A stretch of 64,000 bases of DNA from the NCBI GenBank assembly GCA_035943635.1, contig DASZBX010000128.1:22996-86995 (forward strand), in the 5' to 3' direction. The position numbers were made by a program, and so were the translations under genes. Within the stretch, counting starts at the first letter, position 1; each line of letters opens with the position of its first letter. Below are positions 55,671 through 63,745 of the stretch, in pieces. The notes under the pieces were generated by a model. It was not told the origin of the DNA, ran no database searches, and was given only the letters and a program-made list of their open reading frames with translations. The stretch is from DASZBX01 sp035943635 (GTDB taxonomy: Bacteria; Actinomycetota; Actinomycetes; Streptomycetales; Catenulisporaceae).

Positions 55671-55718
55671 AGTGCCCCTGGGTTGATTGCCTTCGCAAGC
55701 AGTCAAACCAGGGGCACT
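55671..55718. terminator. Terminator-like hairpin between the ricin-domain gene and the broken dehydrogenase
   Basis: AGTGCCCCTGGGTTGA (55671-55686) pairs with TCAAACCAGGGGCACT (55703-55718), 15 of 16 positions; an inner TTGC/GCAA pair closes the loop. A smaller hairpin CTCCTG/CAGGAG precedes it at 55645-55660. It could also be an end of a lost mobile element next to the break in the dehydrogenase. Confidence 0.6.
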
Positions 55719-55734
55719 TGTGTTTGTGGCTTAA

Positions 55735-56049
55735 GGGGGTGCTTGCGGCGAAGATGCCGGCGACGGTCAGGGAGGTGCCGGACAGGGCCATGCCGATGCC
55801 GGCGTCGCCCCAGAACCGTTCCTCGTCGGCGATCTGCAGGGACAGGCCGGTGGGGTCGCCGTACATGTCGGCCAGGGACTCGAAGCCGTACAGGCCGATC
55901 TCGGCGGCCTCCTTGAGCACCGGCCACGGGGTCTCCTCGCGGTCGTCCCACTCGGCGGCGGCCGGGCGGACCGCGTCGGCGGCGAACGTGTGCACCCAGG
56001 CGCGCAGATCACGCTGTTCCTCGGTCAGTTCCAGCGAGAATCCCGGCAC
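55735..56049 (-). pseudogene. Acyl-CoA dehydrogenase, 5' fragment only
   Basis: From GTG 56049 (GAGGAG 7 nt upstream) the frame reads SLELTEEQRDLRAWVHTFAA, then VRPAAAEWDDREETPWPVLK, EAAEIGLYGFESLADMYGD and GDAGIGMALSGTSLTVAGIF, all standard N-terminal ACAD sequence (helix bundle and start of the FAD-binding region). After about codon 105 the family similarity stops (AASTPLSHKHKC) and a stop follows within 30 codons. Over two thirds of the gene, including the catalytic Glu, is missing. It is divergent from the TetR gene, which probably controlled it. Confidence 0.8.
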
Positions 56050-56073
56050 GGGCCGCTCCTCGGCGCCTCGATA

Positions 56074-56104
56074 CTTACTGGGCGGTAAGTTTACTAATGA
56101 GTAA
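56074..56104. promoter_or_regulatory. Two adjacent TetR-type operators between the dehydrogenase and TetR genes
   Basis: CTTACTGGGCGGTAAG (56074-56089, arms CTTAC/GTAAG) is followed immediately by TTACTAATGAGTAA (56091-56104, arms TTACT/AGTAA). The pair lies between the divergent starts 56049 and 56135. Confidence 0.7.
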
Positions 56105-56134
56105 GGTAGTCGGCCAGGCGCTAGGGTGGCAAGG

Positions 56135-56785
56135 GTGAGCGACGAACAGCCCAGACGGCGGCTGCCCCGGGAGGCGCGGGAACAGCAGATCATGGACTGC
56201 GCGATCAAGGTGTTCGCCCGGCGCGGGTACAGCGCGGCGTCGGTGGACGAGATCGCCGAGCTGGCCGGGGTGTCCAAACCGCTGGTGTACCTCTACCTGG
56301 AGTCGAAGGAAGGGCTGTTCCTGGCCTGCCTGCGCCGGGAGGAGAAGCTGCTGGTCGAGGCCTTCCGGGCGGCGGCCACCGAGGTGGCGACCTCGGAACT
56401 GCGGCTGTGGGCGGGGATCAGGGCCTTCTTCGCGTTCGTGGCCGGGCACGCGGACGGCTGGGCGGTGCTGCACCGGCAGGCGCCGGGGCTCGGCGAGGCG
56501 ATCTCGGCCGAGATCGTCCGGGCCCGGCAGTCGGTGCTGGCCGAGGTGCACGCACTGGTGCGGGACGGGATCGCGCTGGGCGGCGGGCCGGTGCGGCTCG
56601 GCGACACGGACGCCGACTTCGTGGCGCACGCGCTGGTCGGCGCGGCGGACTCGTTGACCGACTGGATGGAGCGGCACCCGGACGAGACCCCGGACCGGAT
56701 CGCGCTGCGGCTGATGGGGATGGTGTGGGTCGGGATGCGGCAGGTGCTGGACGGCGAGGTCTGGCTGCCGCCGCAGGAGGCGTAA
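56135..56785 (+). CDS. TetR family transcriptional regulator
   Basis: 216 aa from GTG 56135; TAGGGT ends 7 nt before it, suggesting a leaderless start (GTG 56126 is in frame but inside that box). The HTH is QQIMDCAIKVFARRGYSAAS, VDEIAELAGVSKPLVYLYLE; the C-terminal ligand domain is helical. Matching palindromes occur upstream (56074-56104) and downstream (56831-56861), so it is likely to control the divergent dehydrogenase, itself and the genes to its right. Confidence 0.93.
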   Translation: MSDEQPRRRLPREAREQQIMDCAIKVFARRGYSAASVDEIAELAGVSKPLVYLYLESKEGLFLACLRREEKLLVEAFRAAATEVATSELRLWAGIRAFFAFVAGHADGWAVLHRQAPGLGEAISAEIVRARQSVLAEVHALVRDGIALGGGPVRLGDTDADFVAHALVGAADSLTDWMERHPDETPDRIALRLMGMVWVGMRQVLDGEVWLPPQEA

Positions 56786-56830
56786 GCGGCGATGGGGCGA
56801 AGCGGCGGAGGGCCGGCCATGGATTTTCTT

Positions 56831-56861
56831 CTTACTGTTGAGTAAGTTTACTGGGTGGTAG
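56831..56861 (+). promoter_or_regulatory. Second TetR-type operator pair downstream of the TetR gene
   Basis: CTTACTGTTGAGTAAG (56831-56846) has perfect 6-bp arms. TTACTGGGTGGTAG (56848-56861) repeats the motif of the 56074 site with one arm degenerate. Both sit before the aldehyde dehydrogenase tail and GMC gene. Confidence 0.7.
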
Positions 56862-56948
56862 CTTTGGCGCGCTGCGGCCAGGCCTGCGGTCGCGGCCGCG
56901 TACGCGCAGGAGATCGAGGCACTCTACTCGCAAGCCCGAGGGAACTGA
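56862..56948 (+). pseudogene. C-terminal tail of a lost gene, probably an aldehyde dehydrogenase
   Basis: The frame LWRAAARPAVAAAYAQEIEA, LYSQARGN ends at TGA 56946-56948, one base before the ATG of the GMC gene (TGA-c-ATG). That spacing is typical of a coupled operon gene. The helix and LYSxxR ending resemble the ends of succinate-semialdehyde-type dehydrogenases, which commonly precede GMC oxidases in actinomycetes. Only 28 codons remain. Confidence 0.4.
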
Positions 56949-56949
56949 C

Positions 56950-58329
56950 ATGGCTGATGGAGAAAGCGGCACGGGCGCACCGGCGGCGAGCGGCCGACAG
57001 TACGACGTGGTCGTAGTCGGGTCGGGGTTCGGCGGTTCGGTGGCGGCGCTGCGGTTGACCGAGAAGGGCTACCGGGTCCTGGTCGTGGAGGCCGGGCGGC
57101 GGTTCACCCGGGAGAGCCTGCCGAAGACCTCGTGGTCCCTGCGCGACTACCTCTGGGCGCCGTCGCTCGGGCTGTACGGGATCCAGCGGATCCACGTGCT
57201 GGGCAGGGTGATGGTGCTCGCCGGGGCCGGTGTGGGCGGCGGCTCGCTCAACTATGCCAAAGTGATCCGGTGCGAGCAGGTGATCCTCGCGGCCGGGACG
57301 TACGGCACGCAGACCCTGCTGCACAAGATCCGCCGGCGCGGCGGCCTGCCGCGGATGTCCGCGCAGCTCGGATCGTTGACCCGGACCAACTCGGAGGCGC
57401 TGGTCGGTGCCCTGACATTCCCGCGGACCTACCGCAAGGGCCGGGAGAAGGGCGCGAAGGCCGACTTCACCCGCGGGGTGGCGATCACCTCCTCGATCCA
57501 CCCGAACGACTCGACGCACATCGAGAACGTCCGCTATGGCAAGGGTTCGAATACCATGGCCCTGATGTGTGTGCCGCAGTACCGTGCGGACGGGCGCCTG
57601 CCCAAGCCGGTCGCGGCGTTCGCGGCGTACGTCCGGCATCCGGTGCTGGTCGCGCGGACGCTCGCGACGCGGCACTGGTCCGAGCGGACCATCATCGGGC
57701 TGGTGATGCAGACCCATGACAACTCTCTGAGTACCTACCTGCGCGGCCGTCGGCCCGGCAAGGGTCTGCTGACCGCGCGGCAGGGGCACGGGCAGCCGAA
57801 TCCCGTGCACATTCCCGAGGGCGCGCAGGCCGCCCGGCTGCTGGCCGGGCAGATCAACGGGGTCGCCGGGTCGAATCTCGGGGAGCTGCTCGGCATGCCG
57901 TTGACTGCGCACTTCCTCGGCGGCTGCCCGATTTCGGCCGACCCGGAGCACGGCGTCATCGATCCCTACCACCGGGTGCACGGCCATCCCGGGATCTCAG
58001 TGGTCGATGGATCGGCGGTCTCGGCGAACCTGGGCGTCAACCCCTCGCTGACCATCACCGCCCAGGCGGAGCGGGCGATGGCGCTGTGGCCCAATCGCGG
58101 CGACGCGGACCCGAGGCCCGCGCCGGGCGCGCCCTATCGGCCGGTCCCGCCGGTGCCCCCGCGCTCGCCCGCCGTGCCGGCCACCGCCTTCGGCCGGCTC
58201 GCTGCTGTGCCGCCGAACCGGGAGGCAGCGGGCCCGGCTCTGTGCGGCGATCCGGAGGGTATAGGGACAGGCGGACGGCGGGCCGTGGCGGCGGCGAGCA
58301 GGCGGAAACGGAAGAAGAGCAGCACGTAG
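56950..58329 (+). pseudogene. GMC oxidoreductase (cholesterol oxidase-like) with internal deletion
   Basis: Open for 459 codons from ATG 56950 (GAGGGA upstream). The FAD-binding start is intact (YDVVVVGSGFGGSVAALRL), as is the second GMC signature AGAGVGGGSLNYA (~residues 91-103). Directly after it comes KVIRCEQVILAAGTYGTQTLL, which in intact homologues lies ~150-190 residues further on. The C-terminal half (GMPLTAHFLGGCPISADPEH, VVDGSAVSANLGVNPSLTIT) is present. The missing part covers much of the FAD/substrate-binding core, so activity is unlikely. The extra ~30-residue basic C-terminal tail suggests the stop is also altered. Confidence 0.75.
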
Positions 58330-58493
58330 CCCGGGCCCCCGCGGACCACCGGTGGACTTGCGCAATCCGGCGTACTTCGATCCTGGTGCCCGTAGTCGAG
58401 TCCGGACAGAGCGCAAAGCGGGCGCGCGCGGGCCAGCCGCCGCCCGGGCCGGGGGCCGCGCGCGACGCCGAGCGCCCCTTCACCCCGCGCGAA

Positions 58494-59378
58494 TCAGGCC
58501 TCGGACAGTTGGCGCAGGATCGCGTCCGCGAGCGCGTCCGGGGCCTGGTCCGGGATCCAGTGGCTCACGCCGTCGAGCTCGACGAACCGGTACGGCCCGG
58601 TGACGTGCGAGGCGCAGCGCTCGGCGGCGAAGCGGCCGATGGCGACATCGCCGTTGGACCACAGGAACGTGACCGGGACCGACACCTCGGGCAGTTCCAG
58701 CGAGTCCTGGGCGCTCATCGCCCGATACCAGTTCAGCGCCGGAGTCAGGGCGGCCGGGTCGGAGAGCGCGGCGAAGTGCGGTGCGATCGCCTCGGCGCTC
58801 AGCGGCGCGTAGAGGGCCCGCAGCCGCTCGGCGCCGTCGCCCAGCAACACGTCCTCGGCGTTGCCGCCCGGCTGGCGGAACAGGCCGATGTACGCGGACT
58901 TCTCTTTCTGCTCCGGGTCCTGCGCGATGCCGGCGGTCAGCGCCGCGGGATGTGGAACCGAGACGGCCGTCAGGGTCCGTACCCGGTCCGGGTGGCGGGC
59001 GGCGAGGTTCCAGGCGACGGCGGCGCCCCAGTCGTGGCCGACCACGTCGACGGTCCCGATCCCGGCCGCATCCAGGATCGCGAGGACGTCGGCGACGAGC
59101 TCGCCGATCGCGTAGGCCGAGATCTCGGCCGGGCGGGCGCCGGGGGAGTAGCCGCGCTGGTCGGGAGCGAGCAGATGCAGCGGCCGGCCGGTGTCGGCCG
59201 CGGCCGCGAGGAGACGTTCGGCGACCGCGTCGAAGCAGCGGTGCGTCTGCGGGAAACCGTGCAGCAGCAGTACCGGACGCCCGGCGCCCGGCGACGTCTC
59301 GCCCTGCTCGGCGAGGTCGAACACGTACTCGCCGACCGGGATCCGCCGGTCGGTCCAGGGGTTCTCGCCTTCGGTCAT
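58494..59378 (-). CDS. Alpha/beta hydrolase, epoxide hydrolase-like
   Basis: 294 aa from ATG 59378. The oxyanion HGFP motif (LLLHGFPQTHRCF), the nucleophile elbow VVGHDWGAAVAW (Asp116) and the late His in ELDGVSHWIPDQAP form the expected triad; Asp at the nucleophile position and HDW point to epoxide hydrolase or haloalkane dehalogenase-like members. Cytosolic. It is downstream of the AraC gene in the same direction (54-bp gap), probably an operon. Confidence 0.88.
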   Translation of the reverse strand: MTEGENPWTDRRIPVGEYVFDLAEQGETSPGAGRPVLLLHGFPQTHRCFDAVAERLLAAAADTGRPLHLLAPDQRGYSPGARPAEISAYAIGELVADVLAILDAAGIGTVDVVGHDWGAAVAWNLAARHPDRVRTLTAVSVPHPAALTAGIAQDPEQKEKSAYIGLFRQPGGNAEDVLLGDGAERLRALYAPLSAEAIAPHFAALSDPAALTPALNWYRAMSAQDSLELPEVSVPVTFLWSNGDVAIGRFAAERCASHVTGPYRFVELDGVSHWIPDQAPDALADAILRQLSEA

Positions 59379-59432
59379 GTCGCAGTCCAATCCGTGGTCG
59401 GCGCGGCGCGGGCAGGGCCCGGACGGCCCAGA

Positions 59433-60416
59433 CTACGCCTCGCGCTCGCGGCCCGCGCCCTTCCCGGACAGCACCGACGTGCGGTACTGGCTCGGCGTCA
59501 TGCCGGTCCAGCGGCGGACCGCGCGGGCGAAGGCCGACGGGGTGGCGAAGCCGGCCGTCCCGGCGATCGAGGTGATCGGCAGGTCCGGCCGGGCCAGCAG
59601 GGACAGCGCGGTGTCGTGCTGGGCCGCGTCGAGCAGGGCGGCGAAGGTCTGCTCCTCCGCGTTCAGCCGCAGCTGGAGTGTCCGGGTGCTGACCATCAGG
59701 GTCCGGGCGACGTCGGGCAGCCGGGTCTGGCCGGCCGCCATCAGCTCACTGACGGCGGTCGACCACGGCCGGGCCTGCCGGTCCCCGCGCCGGCTGGTCT
59801 GCCGTTCGGCGTAGGGGCGCAGCAGCGAGCGCACGACCGGGTCGGCGGCGGGGACCGGGGTGCTCAGCGTGTCCACGGCGAAGACGCAGCGGTCGGCCGG
59901 CTGCCCGAAGGCCACCGGGACGGATCCGTAGATCCCTCGGTACGCCTCGCGATCCGCGCGACCCTGCGGCTGCGCGCGGCGCAGCACGACGATCACCGGG
60001 CGGGCCAGCGTGGCGGTGAGCCGGGCGACCAGGCGGCACAGCAGGGCGAAACAGGCATCGACGGTGTCCGTGGCCGCGGGGCCGCCGGCCTGGGTCTGCA
60101 AGGTGACCGAGGTGGACGAGCCGAGGGTGGTCACGACCAGCCGGTCCCGGTCGAACAACGGGTGGAAGCGCTCCAGATCGGCCAGCACCGTGGCCAGATC
60201 CGGGCAGTTGGTCAGGATCGGGGTGAGCAGGCCGCCGAGCACGACGCTGGTCTCGGCCCAGGCGGCGAAAGCCAGACCGGGCGAATCCAGGCCGCGCTCG
60301 CGCAGGCCGGTCCACAGCGCGTCGAGTTCGTGTCCGTACACGCCGTGACCCGCCGCGAACTCCTGGATGTGCGCGGCGATCGGGTCTGCGGCCGCAGGAC
60401 AGGGCGTTGCGCTCAC
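59433..60416 (-). CDS. AraC family transcriptional regulator
   Basis: 327 aa from GTG 60416, chosen because it avoids overlap with the divergent gene; starts up to 60467 are in frame. The N-terminal part (~1-220) resembles the Arabinose_bd-type domain (EFAAGHGVYGHELDALW, ETSVVLGGLLTPILTNC). The C-terminal HTH pair is LPDVARTLMVSTRTLQLRL and ITSIAGTAGFATPSAFARAV. It is divergent from the hydroxylase-like gene at 60448 and upstream of the alpha/beta hydrolase; it may control both. Confidence 0.88.
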   Translation of the reverse strand: MSATPCPAAADPIAAHIQEFAAGHGVYGHELDALWTGLRERGLDSPGLAFAAWAETSVVLGGLLTPILTNCPDLATVLADLERFHPLFDRDRLVVTTLGSSTSVTLQTQAGGPAATDTVDACFALLCRLVARLTATLARPVIVVLRRAQPQGRADREAYRGIYGSVPVAFGQPADRCVFAVDTLSTPVPAADPVVRSLLRPYAERQTSRRGDRQARPWSTAVSELMAAGQTRLPDVARTLMVSTRTLQLRLNAEEQTFAALLDAAQHDTALSLLARPDLPITSIAGTAGFATPSAFARAVRRWTGMTPSQYRTSVLSGKGAGREREA

Positions 60417-60447
60417 GGGACAGCAAGATACCCCCTCGCCTCGCAGC

Positions 60448-61338
60448 ATGGTGTCCATGGACCTCACCAGGCCGACCAGGCCGCTACTGACCTACGGGAC
60501 ATATCCGTCACTGCTCCTGCTCAACGGCGTCGGCCTCTGGGCCGGGCTGACCGGGCGGGCGGACCGCAACGCGGTGATCGCGGGCACCACGCTGCTCACT
60601 GTCATCGTCCTCTTCCTCGTCGAGCGAATCAATCCTCTGCTCGACCGCTGGGCGATGACCGGGGAGAGCCTGCTGCGGCGCGACCTGCCGTTCATCGGCC
60701 TGGCCGTGCTCGCCGAGCAGGCCGCCACCACAGCCGTCGCGGCCCTGGCCGCCGCGACCGTGCCGGCCGGCGGCTTCGGGCCGGTCGGCCGGCTGCCGTC
60801 GGCCGGGCAGGCCGTCCTCGCGCTGATCGGGCTCGATCTGCTCTGGTACGGCTACCACCGCGCCGCGCACACCGTGGACCGGCTCTGGCGGATCCACGGC
60901 GCGCACCATTCCCCCGCGCAGGTCTACGTCCTGGTGCACCTGGTGTTCCATCCGATCGACCTGATCGTGTCCCGGTTCGTCATCTCCATGATCGTGTTCC
61001 GGCTCACCGGCATGGGGCCGGACGCGGCCTTCGTCGCGATCGTCCTGCTCGGGTTGCAGCAGACGGTCAGCCACATCAACAGTGATCTGCGACTGGGGTG
61101 GGCCAACTATCTGGTGGTCGGGCCGGAGACCCACCGGTTCCATCACGCCGTCGGCGAACGCGGCAACTACAGCGAGGCGATTTCTTTGTGGGATCTGGTC
61201 TTCCGCACGTTCCACTACCATCCCGACCGGGTCCCCGAGCAGCTCGGCCTGATCGATCCCGCCGGATATCCCGACCCGCGGCGGTTCCGTGCCACACTGG
61301 TGTGGCCGTTTCGAGCCACAACGCCATCGGCACTGTGA
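60448..61338 (+). CDS. Fatty acid hydroxylase/sterol desaturase superfamily membrane protein
   Basis: 296 aa from ATG 60448 (ATG 60457 possible). It has four to five hydrophobic segments and three His-boxes of the diiron type: YHRAAH (HxxxH), IHGAHHS (HxxHH) and HRFHHA (HxxHH). They bind the diiron centre on the inner face of the membrane. Members hydroxylate or desaturate fatty acids, sterols or carotenoids with O2 and an electron donor, none of which is encoded nearby. The substrate is unknown. Confidence 0.88.
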   Translation: MVSMDLTRPTRPLLTYGTYPSLLLLNGVGLWAGLTGRADRNAVIAGTTLLTVIVLFLVERINPLLDRWAMTGESLLRRDLPFIGLAVLAEQAATTAVAALAAATVPAGGFGPVGRLPSAGQAVLALIGLDLLWYGYHRAAHTVDRLWRIHGAHHSPAQVYVLVHLVFHPIDLIVSRFVISMIVFRLTGMGPDAAFVAIVLLGLQQTVSHINSDLRLGWANYLVVGPETHRFHHAVGERGNYSEAISLWDLVFRTFHYHPDRVPEQLGLIDPAGYPDPRRFRATLVWPFRATTPSAL

Positions 61339-61474
61339 CCGCGCGCCCATCCCGGGCCGGTCGGCGAAACGTTGCGACATTTCCATTATGGCACTTCAGC
61401 GTTAGTTTTCCTAGGATGCAGAACACAGTCTCGAGCGCTTGTCCAAAACGCCCCCAACTCCGACAATTGCCATC

Positions 61475-62749
61475 ATGACTCAATCGGGGAAAGTGGATCA
61501 GGACGCGGTGTTGCGGGCCCGGACGATTCTCCTGGGCACCGGCCGGATCAGCCTGCGCCAGCAGATCTGGGCCTACCGGGTGCTCGCGCAGGAGAGCCCG
61601 GTGGCCAACCTGCCGAAACTGGCCGAGGCGCTGCTGAGCTACGGCAACCAGGAGCTCGAGGGCCGCCCGCAGGCCGGGCTGGCGGCCTTCGCCGAGGCGG
61701 TCGGGGCGGCCCGGCGGCTGGAGGAGTCCGACCGGCGCCGGCCGGAGTTGCTGGTCCGGGCGCTGAACGCCTACCAGCGGCAGCTGTTCGAGCTCGGCCG
61801 GCGGCGCGAGGGGATCGCGGTCTGCGAGGAGATGGCCGGGCTCGGCCGCCGGGCCTTCGCGGCCGGGCAGCTGGCCGGCCCCGGGCATGGACCCGGCCGG
61901 CTGGCCGCGGTGCTGGCCGAGGAGGGCCGGCACCCGGAGTCGGCCCGGCTGTTCGGCGAGACGGTCGCGGCCGAACGGGACCGGGCCGCGGCCGGGGACG
62001 TGCCGTTCTGGTCCCTGGCCGCCTGGGCGGCGCAGCTGGACGCGGCCGGCGAACCGGACCGGGCCGTGGAGGTGCTGACCGAGCTGGTCGCCGCCACCCG
62101 CGCGGAACTGGCCGAGGACCGCACCTCGCCGGCGATCCTGGTCTGGGAGCTGATCCGGCTGGCCCAGCTGCTCGACGGGCACGGCCGGCCCGAGCCGGCC
62201 CGCGCGGCCCGGGCCGAGGCGGCCGTCCTGCTGGCCGAGCTGGCCGAGACCGGGGAGCGCCGGAGCTGGAGCAACATCCAGTCCTGGTGGACGACGCTGC
62301 TGGGCGTGTCCGCCCGGGTGGACGAACTGCCGGTGCCGGGCGAGCCGGGGCCGGCGTTCGGCTCGCCGGTGTTCGCCTGGTCGCCGGACGTGCGGCAGGC
62401 GTACTTCGAGGGGCGCGCCGCCCTCGAGGCCGGGACGGCCGCCCTGGCGCCGCTGGCCGCCGCCGATCCGGGGAGCCATCTGGCCGATCTGGTGGTGCTG
62501 CAACGCAGGTTGACGATCCGCTCGGCGCTCTACTGGCAGTCGCGGACGTACCGGATCCAGGAGCCGCTGCAGGGACTTTTCGACGAGGGGGTCGCGCTCG
62601 CGCGCAGGCTGACCGAGGTCGATGCGGGTCAGGGGAGGGGGATGCTCGCGCGGGCGCTGGTCGACCGGTCGGCGTTCTCGGTCGCGGTGCAGCAGTATGG
62701 CGAGGCGTTCGCCGATTTCCAGGAGGCGTCGGGGCTTTTGGACCGCTGA
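61475..62749 (+). CDS. Helical-repeat (TPR-like) protein of unknown function
   Basis: 424 aa from ATG 61475. It is all-helical, with Ala/Leu/Arg/Glu-rich ~34-residue periods (LAAFAEAVGAARRLEESDRR, AALAPLAAADPGSHLADLVV), including GRREGIAVCEEMAGLGRRAF and PDRAVEVLTELVAATRAELA. This matches the TPR-like fold of many actinomycete regulators, but no HTH, NB-ARC or toxin domain is attached. It likely acts as a scaffold or sensor. The gene is alone, with a terminator at 62827-62863. Confidence 0.7.
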   Translation: MTQSGKVDQDAVLRARTILLGTGRISLRQQIWAYRVLAQESPVANLPKLAEALLSYGNQELEGRPQAGLAAFAEAVGAARRLEESDRRRPELLVRALNAYQRQLFELGRRREGIAVCEEMAGLGRRAFAAGQLAGPGHGPGRLAAVLAEEGRHPESARLFGETVAAERDRAAAGDVPFWSLAAWAAQLDAAGEPDRAVEVLTELVAATRAELAEDRTSPAILVWELIRLAQLLDGHGRPEPARAARAEAAVLLAELAETGERRSWSNIQSWWTTLLGVSARVDELPVPGEPGPAFGSPVFAWSPDVRQAYFEGRAALEAGTAALAPLAAADPGSHLADLVVLQRRLTIRSALYWQSRTYRIQEPLQGLFDEGVALARRLTEVDAGQGRGMLARALVDRSAFSVAVQQYGEAFADFQEASGLLDR

Positions 62750-62826
62750 GACGGATCGCGCGGCGGCGGGTGCGGCGGGAGACCGCCGTCGGCTGCGGTC
62801 GGTGACCGAAGACAGAGGAGACCTGA

Positions 62827-62863
62827 ACGGCCCGCCGGTTCCGCGCTTGAGCCGGCGGGCCGT
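62827..62863 (+). terminator. Terminator of the helical-repeat gene
   Basis: ACGGCCCGCCGG (62827-62838) pairs with CCGGCGGGCCGT (62852-62863) around a 13-nt loop, 78 bp past the stop. Confidence 0.7.
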
Positions 62864-63103
62864 CCCACCAGGTTGTCGCTAATTCGCCCTTGCCTTAGCC
62901 CCTGGAGTCAGGTGGCGCAGCGGGGCGGCCGGTTCGGTCGTCCCCTGCGCGGTATTCGTGATGTGTCGACGCGGTTGTCAGTCGGCGGGCGGCCGAGGGG
63001 GATTCCGGATGGGTCGGACCGGTCCGGCGGGGCCCGTGCGCTCGGGGAGCGTGGGTGGCCGTTCAGTCGGGTCTTTCCGGAGGCTTCCGTCCTGCGGTCG
63101 CAT

Positions 63104-63115
63104 GACAACGTTGTC
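63104..63115 (+). promoter_or_regulatory. Perfect LacI-type operator GACAACGTTGTC
   Basis: A 12-bp perfect palindrome with AACGTT centre, extended to T on the left (TGACAACG). Same left half as the site at 63598. Confidence 0.5.
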
Positions 63116-63596
63116 TTGATGCACGAAGTTACTCAATCTGTCCGGGCTGTCAAGTTCTGAGGCGGTGGGTTTCCTCGTTCCGTGCGGCCCGGGCGGGACA
63201 CCGGACGGGTTGCGCCGCCGGTCCGGGCGGGTGACCGCGCGTTCGCAGGTCGGCCGAATCCGCCGATGGTCGATTCGGCGTGAGCACTCCGGCCGGCCGC
63301 TGCGCGCGCTGATCGAAGCAGTTCCCGACACTGGACGCAGCAGAGTGCAAATTATCAATCACGATCAAACATAACCTCGCATGACTCCTCGCCGACCCGG
63401 CCCTGCTCGTGGGCAACCCGGTGCGTCCGGGCTCGCGACCGCCGGTCGTTCGGTCCGGGGCAGGTGAGAAGGGTGTGAAGCCTGGGACCGGTCGGCTGCC
63501 CGACCTTATGTCAGGCTTGTTTCATGGCCGGCCCGTGCGGGGGCTTAACCCTGCCTTCGGGCCGGGTAAAGGGCTGTGCAAAATCTCCGGCGGATA

Positions 63597-63611
63597 TTGA
63601 CAACGATGTCA
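63597..63611 (+). promoter_or_regulatory. LacI-type operator overlapping a -35 box
   Basis: TGACAACGATGTCA (63598-63611) is a 12/14 palindrome that shares TGACAACG with the upstream site; its first bases are the -35 candidate TTGACA (63597-63602), ~135 bp before the GH59 start. This geometry suits repression. Confidence 0.55.
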
Positions 63612-63745
63612 TTCGGTGTCTCAATACTGCACAGTTACAAACATTATCCGACCACCTCGGATCACCCCGACTCCCGCGCCCGGCGAACGCGGCGGACACC
63701 GTCGGGACCTGGGCGGAGAGACTCGCAACGTGAAGGAAACATTCC

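Larger units (their letters stand above)
62864..63745. other. 882-bp region upstream of the GH59 gene
   Basis: No convincing gene. It contains two LacI-type palindromes (63104-63115 and 63598-63611) and a TTGACA -35 candidate (63597-63602) with weak -10s near 63620-63627. Codon-biased frames are absent. Confidence 0.5.

Noticed and set aside
55640..55735. IS200/IS605-type end at the broken dehydrogenase
   Set aside because: There are hairpins, but no transposase, no duplicated target and no second end; kept as terminator-like.
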